Below are positions 24,982 to 33,397 of a stretch of DNA of 64,000 bases, one piece after another. This DNA comes from Labilithrix sp. Lineage in GTDB: Bacteria > Myxococcota_A > Polyangia > Polyangiales > Polyangiaceae. How positions within the stretch are numbered: position 1 is the stretch's first letter; each line of letters opens with the position of its first letter. The DNA lies in the NCBI GenBank assembly GCA_019637155.1, contig JAHBWE010000008.1, positions 62,001 through 126,000 of the forward strand, given 5' to 3'. The position numbers and the translations under genes are program-made. Below the pieces are notes generated by a model, which saw only the letters and a program-made list of their open reading frames with translations, did not search any database and was not told where the DNA came from.

Positions 24982-25635
24982 ATGTTCACCGGCCTCGTCC
25001 AGGCGAAAGGCTCGCTCGTCCGCCGCGCCCAGCGCGGGCCGGACGCGCGCCTCGTCCTCCGCGGCGCGCTCCCCGGTGAGCCGCTCGTGCTCGGCGAGTC
25101 GATCAGCGTCGACGGCGTGTGCCTCACCGTGGACACGATCGTCGAAGCCGACGTCTTCGAGGTCGACGCCTCGAGCGAGACGCTCGCGAAGACGACGCTC
25201 GGCGGCGTCGCGATCGGCGGCGCGGTGAACCTCGAGCGCGCGCTCGCGGTCGGCGACCGGCTCGGCGGCCACCTCGTGAGCGGCCACGTCGACGGCGTCG
25301 GCACGGTCGTGGAGAAGACGCCGTCGGGCGCGGCGCTCAGGGTCACCTTCGAGGCGCCGCCCGACCTCGCGCGCTTCATCGCGGCGAAGGGATCGATCTG
25401 CGTCAGCGGCGTTAGCCTCACCGTGAACCACGTGAACCGGAGCCGCTTCGACGTGATGCTCATCCCCCACACCCTCGAGAAGACCTCCCTCCCCGCGCTC
25501 TGTGTCGGCTCGCGCGTGAACCTCGAGGTCGACGTGCTCGCGCGGTACGTCGCGCGCCTCCTCGAGGCCGAGCGCGAGGAGCCCGCGCCCGACTCGCGTC
25601 TGCTCGATCGCCTCCGCGCCTCCGGATACCTCTGA
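24982..25635 (+). CDS. ribE: riboflavin synthase (alpha subunit)
   Basis: A 217-residue enzyme that dismutates two 6,7-dimethyl-8-ribityllumazines to riboflavin. The two lumazine-binding repeats start at MFTGLVQAKGSLV and at about residue 98 (HVDGVGTVVEK), with conserved SISVDGVCLTV in the first and GSICVSGVSLTVN in the second. It is the first gene of the rib operon. Only 60 bases separate it from the divergent lipoprotein gene, too short for an FMN riboswitch, and none was seen. Confidence 0.96.
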   Translation: MFTGLVQAKGSLVRRAQRGPDARLVLRGALPGEPLVLGESISVDGVCLTVDTIVEADVFEVDASSETLAKTTLGGVAIGGAVNLERALAVGDRLGGHLVSGHVDGVGTVVEKTPSGAALRVTFEAPPDLARFIAAKGSICVSGVSLTVNHVNRSRFDVMLIPHTLEKTSLPALCVGSRVNLEVDVLARYVARLLEAEREEPAPDSRLLDRLRASGYL

Positions 25636-25641
25636 GCGAAC

Positions 25642-26793
25642 ATGGCCCCTGCCCTCAACATCGAGCCGAAGCTCCTCGAGCGCGTGAACGGCGCCATCGC
25701 CGACATCCGCGCGGGGAAGATGGTCATCCTCGTCGACGACGAGGACCGCGAGAACGAGGGCGACCTCACGATGGCGGCGCAGTTCGTGACGCCCGAGGCG
25801 GTCAACTTCATGGCCATGCACGGCCGCGGGCTCATCTGCCTCACGCTGACGGAGGAGGCGATCGGCCGGCTCGGCCTGCCGATGATGGCGCAGCCCGGCC
25901 GCTCCACGCCGAGCCTCGGCACCGCGTTCACGATGAGCATCGAGGCGCGCCACGGCGTCACGACCGGCATCAGCGCGGCCGATCGCGCGCACACGATGCG
26001 CCTCGCCGCGTCGCCGGAGTGCAAGCCGGAGGACCTCGTCACCCCCGGCCACGTCTTCCCGCTCCGCGCGCGGAAGGGCGGCGTGCTCGTGCGCACGGGG
26101 CAGACCGAGGGCTCGGTCGACCTCGCGCGCCTCGCCGGGCTCACCGCCGCCGGCGTCATCTGCGAGATCATGCGCGACGACGGCACGATGGCGCGGATGC
26201 CCGACCTCGAGCAGTTCGCGGCGAAGCACGGGCTCCGCATCCTCTCGATCGCGGACATGATCCAGTACCGCCTCCAGACCGAGCGCCTCGTGAAGCGCGT
26301 CGGCCAGGGGCAGCTCCGCCTCGACGAGACCGGGACCGAGTGGACGGCCAACGTCTACGAGTCGGCGACCGACGGGCGGCAGTTCATCGCGCTCGTGCAC
26401 GGGACGCTGCCGCCCAACGAGCCGGTGCTGTGCCGCATGCACGGGGGCTCGCTGCTCGGCGACGTGTTCGCCTCGACCGCGCGCGAGGGCGGGAAGAACC
26501 TGCGCGAGTCGATCCACCGCATCGAGGCCGAGAAGCGCGGCGTCATCGTGTACCTCCCCGCGCGCACGTCGCCGGCGGAGGAGCTCGCCGCGCTCATGCC
26601 GCCGCTCACGAACGGCGCGGCGAAGACGGGCTCGTCCGATCACCCGCTCCGCGAGTTCGGCCTCGGCGCGCAGGTGCTCGCCGACCTCGGGCTCCATCGC
26701 ATCCGGCTCCTCACCAACAACCCGCGTAAGATCGCCGGCCTCTCGGGCTTCGGGCTCGAGGTGGTCGACAGCGTCACCCTCGGAGGCAACTGA
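25642..26793 (+). CDS. ribBA: RibBA: DHBP synthase with degenerate GTP cyclohydrolase II domain
   Basis: A 383-residue bifunctional-type protein 6 bases after ribE. Residues 1-215 are 3,4-dihydroxy-2-butanone 4-phosphate synthase with VDDEDRENEGDL, MHGRGLICL and GICEIM-like VICEIMRDDGTMAR; the usual metal-binding GHTE reads GQTE. Residues 216-383 follow GTP cyclohydrolase II in order and length, but its zinc cysteines are absent (MHGGSLLGDVFASTAREGG where H-S-E-C and R-C-D-C are usual) and the EGRGIGL segment reads PARTSPAEE. The second half therefore cannot be a normal zinc-dependent cyclohydrolase. Supplies the four-carbon unit for lumazine. Confidence 0.93.
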   Translation: MAPALNIEPKLLERVNGAIADIRAGKMVILVDDEDRENEGDLTMAAQFVTPEAVNFMAMHGRGLICLTLTEEAIGRLGLPMMAQPGRSTPSLGTAFTMSIEARHGVTTGISAADRAHTMRLAASPECKPEDLVTPGHVFPLRARKGGVLVRTGQTEGSVDLARLAGLTAAGVICEIMRDDGTMARMPDLEQFAAKHGLRILSIADMIQYRLQTERLVKRVGQGQLRLDETGTEWTANVYESATDGRQFIALVHGTLPPNEPVLCRMHGGSLLGDVFASTAREGGKNLRESIHRIEAEKRGVIVYLPARTSPAEELAALMPPLTNGAAKTGSSDHPLREFGLGAQVLADLGLHRIRLLTNNPRKIAGLSGFGLEVVDSVTLGGN

Positions 26794-26795
26794 TC

Positions 26796-27284
26796 ATGGC
26801 CGCGCGCATCGTCGAAGGTAACCTCGTCGTTCCGAAGGGAGCGCGCTTCGGCATCGTCGCGAGCCGCTTCAACCACTTCATCGTCGACCACCTCACGAGC
26901 GGCGCGGTCGACGCGCTGGTGCGGCACGGCGCGAACGAGGCGAACATCACGATCGTCCGCGTCCCCGGCGCGTGGGAGGTCCCGCACGCGGTGCGGCGCC
27001 TCGCGAAGGCGAAGCAGAAGCTCGACGCGATCATCGCGCTGTCCGCCGTGATCCGCGGGTCGACCCCTCACTTCGACTACGTCGCGGGCGAGGTCTCGAA
27101 GGGCGTCGCGGCGGTGTCGCTCGAGGCCGGGATCCCGATCGCGTTCGGCGTGCTCACGACCGACACGATCGAGCAGGCGATCGAGCGCGCCGGCACGAAG
27201 GCGGGCAACAAGGGCTGGGACGCCGCCGTCTCCGCGATCGAGATGGTGTCGCTCGATCGCGCGCTCGACGGCGCCGGGTTCTGA
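26796..27284 (+). CDS. ribH: 6,7-dimethyl-8-ribityllumazine synthase
   Basis: A 162-residue enzyme joining the butanone phosphate from RibB with the pyrimidine precursor. SRFNHFIVDHL, VPGAWEVP, IRGSTPHFDYVA (with the catalytic His) and GVLTTDTIEQA are all as in the family. It begins directly after ribBA. Family members assemble as pentamers or 60-subunit shells. Full length, cytoplasmic. Confidence 0.97.
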   Translation: MAARIVEGNLVVPKGARFGIVASRFNHFIVDHLTSGAVDALVRHGANEANITIVRVPGAWEVPHAVRRLAKAKQKLDAIIALSAVIRGSTPHFDYVAGEVSKGVAAVSLEAGIPIAFGVLTTDTIEQAIERAGTKAGNKGWDAAVSAIEMVSLDRALDGAGF

Positions 27285-27287
27285 TCG

Positions 27288-27698
27288 ATGGGTGCGCGCC
27301 GCTCCGGCCGCGAGGCCGCGCTTCAGATGCTCTTCCAGCTCGAGGCCTCGGGCGAGCGGGCGCCGCGCGTGATCGAGCTGTTCTGGCGCTCGTTCGAGGC
27401 CGATCCCGAAGGCCGGCCGTACGCCGACGAGCTCGTGAGCGGCGTCGAGTCGAGCCTCGCCGAGGTCGACAAGCGCATCACCGCTGCGTCGCAGAACTGG
27501 CGCCTCGAGCGGATGGGGCGCGTCGACCGGAACCTCCTCCGGATGAGCACCTGGGAGCTGATCGCGAAGAAGGAGGTCCCGCGCGCGGTCGTCATCGACG
27601 AGGCGGTCGAGCTCGCGAAGTCGTACGGGACCGAGGAGTCGAGCGGGTTCGTCAACGGCGTGCTCGATCGCATCGCGACCGATCTCGGCCGGACATGA
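27288..27698 (+). CDS. nusB: transcription antitermination factor NusB
   Basis: A 136-residue all-helical RNA-binding protein that joins NusE/S10 at boxA in rRNA antitermination. The start RRSGREAALQMLFQLEASG and the end IDEAVELAKSYGTEESSGFVNGVLDRIA are diagnostic. Following ribH is its classical position. The stop overlaps the next start as ATGA. Confidence 0.97.
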   Translation: MGARRSGREAALQMLFQLEASGERAPRVIELFWRSFEADPEGRPYADELVSGVESSLAEVDKRITAASQNWRLERMGRVDRNLLRMSTWELIAKKEVPRAVVIDEAVELAKSYGTEESSGFVNGVLDRIATDLGRT

Positions 27699-28228
27699 TC
27701 GTCGACCTCCGCTTCGTCGCGCCGGACCTCCGTCGCCTCGACGAGACGAGCGCGGAGCTCATCGCCTGCGGCGTCTACCGCGACACGCGCCCGCTGAACG
27801 GCCTCGCCGGCCTCGTCGACTGGCGCCTCGCGGGCCGCCTCTCGAAGCTCGCGAAGCAGGGCTTCCTCCTCGGCGAGGTCGGCGAGATCCTCGCCGTCCC
27901 GGTGCGCCCGCGCCTCCCCTTCGACAAGCTCCTCGTCGCCGGGCTCGGCCCGCGCGCCTCGTTCGGCGACGCGACCTTCAAGAAGGTGCTCGATCGCATG
28001 ATCACCTCCGTCGCGGGCCTCCACGCGAAGAAGGCGATCCTCGAGCTCCCCGGCCGCGGCGACGGCGCGATCACGGCCGAGCGCGCGGCCGACGTCCTCC
28101 TCGACCTCATCGGCGACGACGAGCGCGACGTCCTCACCTTCGTCGAAGACACGACCGGCAAGGAGCGCATCGAGCGCCGCGCCCACGAGCGCCGCCGCGA
28201 GGCGATGCGCTCCGAGGCGGTCCGTTGA
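27695..28228 (+). CDS. leucyl-aminopeptidase N-terminal-type domain protein
   Basis: A 177-residue protein starting with a 4-base ATGA overlap on nusB. The fold resembles the stand-alone N-terminal (macro-like) domain of M17 leucyl aminopeptidases: PLNGLAGLVDWRLAGRLSKL, GEILAVPVRPRLPFDKLLV and VLLDLIGDD. The catalytic peptidase domain is absent, so it is not a peptidase. The C-terminus is Arg/Glu-rich. It may bind a nucleotide or peptide ligand or regulate another protein; unknown. Confidence 0.75.
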   Translation: MIVDLRFVAPDLRRLDETSAELIACGVYRDTRPLNGLAGLVDWRLAGRLSKLAKQGFLLGEVGEILAVPVRPRLPFDKLLVAGLGPRASFGDATFKKVLDRMITSVAGLHAKKAILELPGRGDGAITAERAADVLLDLIGDDERDVLTFVEDTTGKERIERRAHERRREAMRSEAVR

Positions 28229-28244
28229 CGTAAGATCGCGGACG

Positions 28245-29063
28245 ATGCTCGACCTGAAGATGGACCGCGACGCCGTCGCGCCGAAGGACGCGGCGACGGT
28301 GGTGCTCGTGCGCGACGGGGAGGCGGGGCTCGAGGTCTTCATCGTCGAGCGGAGCAAGGCGAGCAAGTTCATGGGCGGCGCGATCGTCTTCCCCGGCGGG
28401 AAGGTCGACGCGGCGGACGCGGACGCCGCCTGGGCGCCGCTCGTCCGCGGCGACGCCGACGCGCACCGCATCGCCGCCTGCCGCGAGACGCTCGAAGAAG
28501 CGTGCATTTTACACACTTCCGAGCCGCTCGACGACGCGACCCTCGCCGCGCTGCGCGCGCGCCTCGCGGCCGACCCCGGCGCGCTCCGCGCCTTCCTCGC
28601 CGAGCGCGGGCTGAAGCTCGACCTCGCCGCGCTCCACCCGCTCTCGCGCTGGATCACGCCGACCGCGGAGGCGCGGCGCTTCGACGCTCGCTTCTTCGTC
28701 GCGATCGCCCCGCCGGGGCAGGCCGGCGCGCACGACGCGTACGAGACGGTGCGTAGCTTCTGGGCTACGCCGGCGGAGGTGCTGCGGCGCTGGGAGGCGG
28801 CGGAGGTGCAGATGGCGCCGCCGACCCACGCGACGATCGCGCTCCTCGCCACCGTGACGCGCGCGGCCGACGCGATCGCCACGGCCGCAGAGGCGTCGCT
28901 CGAGCCGGTGTGCCCCAAGCTCGTGCCGCAAGGTGACACGCTCGCGCTCGTCTTGCCGGGCGATCCCGAGCACGAGGTGAAGGAGCGAAGGCTCCGCGTG
29001 CCGGACGCGACGCGCTACGTGCTCCGCGGAGAGCGATGGGTGCCCGCGGACGCGCCGCGCTGA
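28245..29063 (+). CDS. Nudix hydrolase of the NUDT19-like type
   Basis: A 272-residue hydrolase for nucleoside-diphosphate-linked compounds. GGAIVFPGGKVD (about 44) and CRETLEEACIL (about 83) form the Nudix box with an insertion of some thirty residues between the Gly and Arg-Glu parts, as in the NUDT19/CoA-diphosphatase-like branch. The sequence SRWITPTAEARRFDARFFVA is also typical of that branch. It follows the aminopeptidase-domain gene by 16 bases and overlaps the next gene by 28. Substrate not predictable beyond acyl-CoA or similar. Confidence 0.85.
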   Translation: MLDLKMDRDAVAPKDAATVVLVRDGEAGLEVFIVERSKASKFMGGAIVFPGGKVDAADADAAWAPLVRGDADAHRIAACRETLEEACILHTSEPLDDATLAALRARLAADPGALRAFLAERGLKLDLAALHPLSRWITPTAEARRFDARFFVAIAPPGQAGAHDAYETVRSFWATPAEVLRRWEAAEVQMAPPTHATIALLATVTRAADAIATAAEASLEPVCPKLVPQGDTLALVLPGDPEHEVKERRLRVPDATRYVLRGERWVPADAPR

Positions 29064-29560
29064 AGGCGGCGGCGCGGCGGCCGCTCGTCTACACCGCGCA
29101 GGACGTCGCGCGCTTCTGCGAGGTCGACCTCAAGACGATCCATCACTGGTGCGACGCGGGGAAGATCCCGCACCGCCGCACGGAGGGGCGCCACCTCCGC
29201 TTTCGCCGCAACCACGTGCTCGCGTTCCTGCGCGCGCACGGCTATCCCCTCCCCGCGCAGCTGACGCAGGCGAAGCCGACCGTGTTCCTCGCGACGACGG
29301 ACGCGAGCACGGACGAGACCGCGCGGAAGCTCGCGCAGCGCTGCTTCGTCGTCCGCTTCGAGAACGCGCTCGCGGCGGTGGCGCGGCTGCTCTCGGAGGA
29401 GCCGGACGCGATCGTCGTCCTCGACGGCGACGCGACGTGGACCCCGGCGGCGGCGGAGGCGCTCGCGCGCGATCCCGAGACCTCGTGGGTGCGCGTCGTC
29501 GTCACGAGCGACCTCTCGCGCTTGCACCTCGAATTGCCGCGCTCGCTCGACGTCGAGTGA
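29036..29560 (+). CDS. excisionase/MerR-type HTH protein with receiver-like domain
   Basis: A 174-residue protein. Residues 16-72 are a helix-turn-helix of the MerR/excisionase class (YTAQDVARFCEVDLKTIHHW, then GKIPHRRTEGRHLRFRR). Residues 78-170 resemble a receiver fold (KPTVFLATTD ... IVVLDGDATW) but lack the acidic pair and lysine of real receivers. It overlaps the Nudix gene end. It may be a transcription factor; no relation to a phage is apparent despite the excisionase-like motif. Confidence 0.78.
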   Translation: MGARGRAALKAAARRPLVYTAQDVARFCEVDLKTIHHWCDAGKIPHRRTEGRHLRFRRNHVLAFLRAHGYPLPAQLTQAKPTVFLATTDASTDETARKLAQRCFVVRFENALAAVARLLSEEPDAIVVLDGDATWTPAAAEALARDPETSWVRVVVTSDLSRLHLELPRSLDVE

Positions 29561-29610
29561 ACGGCGCGGACCTTGAAAGGAGCGTGGGCCGAAAGGAAAG
29601 GAACTGACTC

Positions 29611-30768
29611 ATGCTCGCACTGACCTACCGCGGACCGAACCGGATCCGCGTGGAGAAGAAGCCCGCGCCGAAGCTCGAGCACCCCAACGACGTGATCCTC
29701 CGCGTCACCCGCACCGCGATCTGCGGCTCGGACCTCCACCTCCTGCACGGCCTCATCCCCGACACGCGCGTCGGCTGCGTGTTCGGCCACGAGTTCGCCG
29801 GCGTCGTCGAGGAGGTCGGCCCGGGCGTCGTCTCGCTCACGAAGGGCGACCGCGTCGTCGTGCCGTTCAACATCTCGTGCGGCACCTGCTTCTTCTGCCA
29901 GCGCGGGCTCACCGGCAACTGCGAGAACACGAACCCGAGCGCGAACGTCGCGTCCGGGGTCTACGGCTACTCGCACACGACCGGCGGCTACGACGGCGGC
30001 CAGGCCGAGTACGTGCGCGTGCCGTTCGCCGACGTCGGGCCGATGAAGATCCCGGACGACATGACGGACGAGCAGGTGCTCTTCCTGAGCGACATCCTCC
30101 CGACCGGCTACCAGGCGGCGGAGATGGGCGAGATCAAGCCGGGCGAGACCGTGGTCGTGTTCGGCTGCGGCCCGGTCGGGCTCTTCGCCCAGAGGTCGGC
30201 GTGGCTGATGGGCGCGGGCCGCGTCATCGCGGTCGATCCCGTCGCCTACCGCCTCGACTTCGCGCGCGCGTACAACAACGTCGAGACGGTGGGCTTCGAG
30301 GACGCCACCGGCGGCGACGTCGTCTCCCTCCTCATGAAGATGACGGACGGGCGCGGCGCCGACGTGTGCATCGACGCGGTCGGCTGCGAGGCGGAGGGCT
30401 CCGTCGCGCAGAGCTTCCTCGGCGTGAAGGCGAAGCTCATGGCGGGCTCCGCCACCGCGATCAACTGGAGCATCGCGGCGTGCCGCAAGGCGGGCAACGT
30501 GGTGCTCATCGGCGTCTACGGTCCGCCGTTCAACGCGGTCGACATCGGCAGCGCGATGAACAAGGGCCTCACGCTCCGGATGAACCAGGCGAACTGCAAG
30601 CGCTACATGCCGAAGCTCCTCGATCACATCCGCGAGGGCCGCATCGACGCGGAGGGCATCATCACCCACCGCGTCCCGCTCGAGCACGCGGCGGACGCCT
30701 ACGAGCTGTTCGAGAAGAAGAAGGACAACTGCATCAAGTGCGTCCTCGTTCCACCCATGGCCGCGTGA
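29611..30768 (+). CDS. zinc-dependent alcohol dehydrogenase (FDH-like)
   Basis: A 385-residue medium-chain dehydrogenase. Catalytic zinc ligands appear as Cys 38 (ICGSD) and His-Glu 60-61 (FGHEF); the structural zinc lobe has Cys 90, 93, 96 and 104 (SCGTCFFCQRGLTGNC). The NAD loop is VVVFGCGPVGLFAQ. The insertion and gene length fit the glutathione-independent formaldehyde dehydrogenase-like subgroup. A strong purine-rich ribosome binding site precedes it. Followed within 10 bases by a small membrane-anchored gene. Confidence 0.9.
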   Translation: MLALTYRGPNRIRVEKKPAPKLEHPNDVILRVTRTAICGSDLHLLHGLIPDTRVGCVFGHEFAGVVEEVGPGVVSLTKGDRVVVPFNISCGTCFFCQRGLTGNCENTNPSANVASGVYGYSHTTGGYDGGQAEYVRVPFADVGPMKIPDDMTDEQVLFLSDILPTGYQAAEMGEIKPGETVVVFGCGPVGLFAQRSAWLMGAGRVIAVDPVAYRLDFARAYNNVETVGFEDATGGDVVSLLMKMTDGRGADVCIDAVGCEAEGSVAQSFLGVKAKLMAGSATAINWSIAACRKAGNVVLIGVYGPPFNAVDIGSAMNKGLTLRMNQANCKRYMPKLLDHIREGRIDAEGIITHRVPLEHAADAYELFEKKKDNCIKCVLVPPMAA

Positions 30769-30778
30769 GGAGACGACG

Positions 30779-31216
30779 ATGAATTCCCAGGTCGAGAAAC
30801 AGATGCAGATCGCACCCATCCCCGGCGCCGGCGTCGACGGCTCGCAGGAGGCGCGCCCCGGCGTGCCGATGGAGAAGGAGACGCCGGAGCCCGCCGGCAA
30901 CGCGCACTGGCTCACGCCGCAGCGCATGCCGGACCCGGGCTGGATCCAGAAGCGCGCGGGGCTCGAGGAGCTCACGCCCGTCTTCGGCACCACCGTCCCG
31001 CCGCGCGGCCTCTCGGGGCTGATGCGGAGGGCGGCGTACCGGATCCCGGAGCACTTCACCTCCCACTGGCTCGTGCTCCTCGCGGCCGATCGCGTCGACG
31101 TGCTCGAGGATCGGCTGAAGACGATCCTCCCTTTCGTCGTTCCGCTCGCCGCGGCGGGCGTCTACTTCGGCGTCCGCGCCCAGCGGAGGACGTGGTGGCG
31201 CGCGCTCCTCGCGTGA
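30779..31216 (+). CDS. hypothetical protein with C-terminal membrane segment
   Basis: A 145-residue protein. The first 60 residues are Pro/Glu-rich and disordered, the middle contains FGTTVPPRGLSGLMRRAAYR and a helix, and residues about 115-132 (ILPFVVPLAAAGVYFGVRAQ) form one membrane segment followed by a basic end. No family recognised. It begins 10 bases after the alcohol dehydrogenase gene and is probably co-transcribed with it. Confidence 0.72.
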   Translation: MNSQVEKQMQIAPIPGAGVDGSQEARPGVPMEKETPEPAGNAHWLTPQRMPDPGWIQKRAGLEELTPVFGTTVPPRGLSGLMRRAAYRIPEHFTSHWLVLLAADRVDVLEDRLKTILPFVVPLAAAGVYFGVRAQRRTWWRALLA

Positions 31217-31220
31217 GCGC

Positions 31221-32876
31221 TCAACGTCCTTCGCGGTAGGCCTTCACCGCGTTCGCGATGCCGTCGGCGAGGCGCTGCTGGTACCCCGCCGACGCGAGGC
31301 GGCTCTCCTCGATCGGGTTCGAGATGTAGCTCGTCTCGAAGAGGACCGCCGGCATCCGCGCGCCGACGAGGACGTAGAACGCGGCGCGATGGAGGCCGCC
31401 GTCGGTGACGTCGGGGTACTGCGACGAGAGCGACACGACCGCCGCGCGCTGGAGGAGCTCGGCGAGCCGGGTCGAGCGCGTCGCCTGATCGGCGAGGCGC
31501 ATCGAGGCGAGGAGCTGCGCGACCTCGTTGCTCGCGGCCTGGCTCGTCGCGTTCTCGCGCGCGGCGACGCGGCCGGCCATGTCGCTCGTCGTCGTGTCGA
31601 GGACGTAGGTCTCGACCCCGCGCTTCGCGCTCCGCTCCGCCGCGTTGCAGTGGATCGAGATGAACAGATCCGCCCCGAACGCGTTCGCGCGCGCGGTCCG
31701 CTCCTCGAGCGTGACGTAGCGATCGTCGTCGCGCGTGAGCGTGACCTGGATGCCGTTCCGCGCGAGCACCGGCGCGAGCTTGTGCGCGACCGCGAGCGTG
31801 ACGTCCTTCTCCTGCACGCCGGTCGGCCCGCGCGCGCCGGGGTCGTTGCCGCCGTGCCCGGCGTCGATCGCGACCCGCGCCACCGCGCGGCCGCCCTTCG
31901 CGTCGCCGGGCGGGTTCTTCGCGATGTCGATGACGACGCGGAACGGCTCGAGCAAATGGAACACGCGCCGGTAGGCGGGGCCCGCGAGATCGAGCGCGAC
32001 GCGCGACCCGGTCGTGGTCGGCTCGGCGACGATGCGGCTCACGATGCCGCCGATCGGCGTCTCCTTCGCGGTCGTGCCGAGCTCGACGCCGTCGAGGTCG
32101 ACGTACGTCCGCGCGCCCTGGCCGGAGGCGCTGCCGACGTCGCCGACGCGGAAGCGCGAGGACTTGTCGAGGTGGACGACGACGCGCGCGGCCTCGGGGC
32201 CGCTCCACTGCTCGATCTTCTGGATGCGCGGGGCGACGAGGACGCGCGCGGGTCCGGCGTCGAGGACGGCGAGCGCGATCGCGCCTTCGCCGGCGAGGCC
32301 GCGGTCGATCGCCTCGAGCACGGCGGCGGGGGGGCGGAACGGCGCGAGCATCGCGAGCGGCTCGTCGATGGTGTGGCCGCACGCGCTCGCGCCGGCGCCG
32401 GCGTCGTTGTCGTCGGGGCCGAGGACCGTGCCGCGCCGCTGGATGCGATAGAGCTCGGCGTAGGTGGTCTCCGCCGTCTTCGCGATCTCGCCGGCGAGCT
32501 TCGCGCCGCGCGCGCCGGCCTCGCACGCGCCGCGGAGGGAGAGGTCCTTGCTCGCGGCGCGGTAGAGATCGAGCGCCTCCTTCCCGTCCTGCTCCCGGTG
32601 CTCGACGCGCCAGACGCGCTCCTCGAGCTGGGCGGCGAGGGCGTGCAGCTCGACCGCGCGCGCGCCGGCGCCCTCCTTGAGCGCGAGGGCCTCGACCGAC
32701 TGCGCGAGCGCGATGACCTCCGGGCGCGGGGGCAGCGGGGTGCGCGGGTCGAGGAGCGTGGTCGCGCGACCGACCTCCCCCCCCGCCCCGGCGTCGGCGC
32801 CGCCGGACCCTCCGCCGCTGCACGCGGCGAGGACGGCGAGGGCGGCGAGGGCAAGGGCGGCACGAGTGATCCCCAT
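31221..32876 (-). CDS. N-acetylmuramoyl-L-alanine amidase (AmiC-type), lipoprotein
   Basis: A 551-residue cell-wall hydrolase. Residues 1-19 form a lipoprotein signal ending LAVLAACS. A coiled-coil/TPR-like region follows (about 55-190), then an AMIN domain (about 190-300, VLVAPRIQKIEQWSG). The Amidase_3 domain (about 325-545) has the zinc ligands in VAIDAGHGGNDPG, the Glu in QEKD, ISIHCNA, and the catalytic Glu in LFETSYISN. It cleaves the amide bond between MurNAc and the stem peptide, usually in septum splitting. Divergent from the next gene with 29 bases between starts. Confidence 0.93.
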   Translation of the reverse strand: MGITRAALALAALAVLAACSGGGSGGADAGAGGEVGRATTLLDPRTPLPPRPEVIALAQSVEALALKEGAGARAVELHALAAQLEERVWRVEHREQDGKEALDLYRAASKDLSLRGACEAGARGAKLAGEIAKTAETTYAELYRIQRRGTVLGPDDNDAGAGASACGHTIDEPLAMLAPFRPPAAVLEAIDRGLAGEGAIALAVLDAGPARVLVAPRIQKIEQWSGPEAARVVVHLDKSSRFRVGDVGSASGQGARTYVDLDGVELGTTAKETPIGGIVSRIVAEPTTTGSRVALDLAGPAYRRVFHLLEPFRVVIDIAKNPPGDAKGGRAVARVAIDAGHGGNDPGARGPTGVQEKDVTLAVAHKLAPVLARNGIQVTLTRDDDRYVTLEERTARANAFGADLFISIHCNAAERSAKRGVETYVLDTTTSDMAGRVAARENATSQAASNEVAQLLASMRLADQATRSTRLAELLQRAAVVSLSSQYPDVTDGGLHRAAFYVLVGARMPAVLFETSYISNPIEESRLASAGYQQRLADGIANAVKAYREGR

Positions 32877-32905
32877 CGCGCGCGAGCGAGGCTATCATCG
32901 CCGCC

Positions 32906-33370
32906 GTGGAAACCCGAAGCGAGGACGCACCTATCTACTCCGACCGGTTGACGGGCCGCCGCTTCCCCGACGCGAAGTCGATGGTCGACGCGTACCTCGA
33001 GCGCTACGCGGAGCGCGATCGCGTCGAGCTGAAGCCGCTCGACGAGAACGGCTACACGCAGACGCGGCGCGGGTCGGCGACGATCGGCGTGAACGTCCTC
33101 GAGGACCACGGCGTCCTCTTCTTGGTCTCGTACGTGATGCCGGTGCCCAAGCACGGACGCGAAGCGCTGTACCGCCGCGTCCTCGAGCTCTCGTTCCTCG
33201 CGACGTCGGACGCGTCGTTCGCGATCGACGAGAGCAAGGATGAGATTTACGTGCGGGCGGTCCGGCGGCTCTCCGGCCTCGATTACGAGGAGTTCGAGGA
33301 CCTGATCGTGACGGTGGGCCGCGTCGCCGACGAGTGGGACGACGTCCTGAAGCGCGAATTTCCGGCGTGA
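32906..33370 (+). CDS. YbjN/CesT-like small protein
   Basis: A 154-residue protein from a GTG start. It has the alpha-beta layout of the YbjN or secretion-chaperone-like fold: MVDAYLERYAERDRVEL, then a beta sheet GVNVLEDHGVLFLVSYVMPV, then the helix REALYRRVLELSFLATSDAS and a second helix pair at the end. No catalytic residues. Such proteins act as chaperones or in stress; the client is unknown. Two genes further on are envelope proteins. Confidence 0.7.
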   Translation: METRSEDAPIYSDRLTGRRFPDAKSMVDAYLERYAERDRVELKPLDENGYTQTRRGSATIGVNVLEDHGVLFLVSYVMPVPKHGREALYRRVLELSFLATSDASFAIDESKDEIYVRAVRRLSGLDYEEFEDLIVTVGRVADEWDDVLKREFPA

Positions 33371-33397
33371 AGCGCGCGAGTGCTACGCTGAGGGCTC

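Noticed and set aside
29036..29560. Phage excisionase
   Set aside because: The HTH is of the excisionase/MerR type, but the gene is in the rib-nus neighbourhood, has a receiver-like second half and no integrase nearby.
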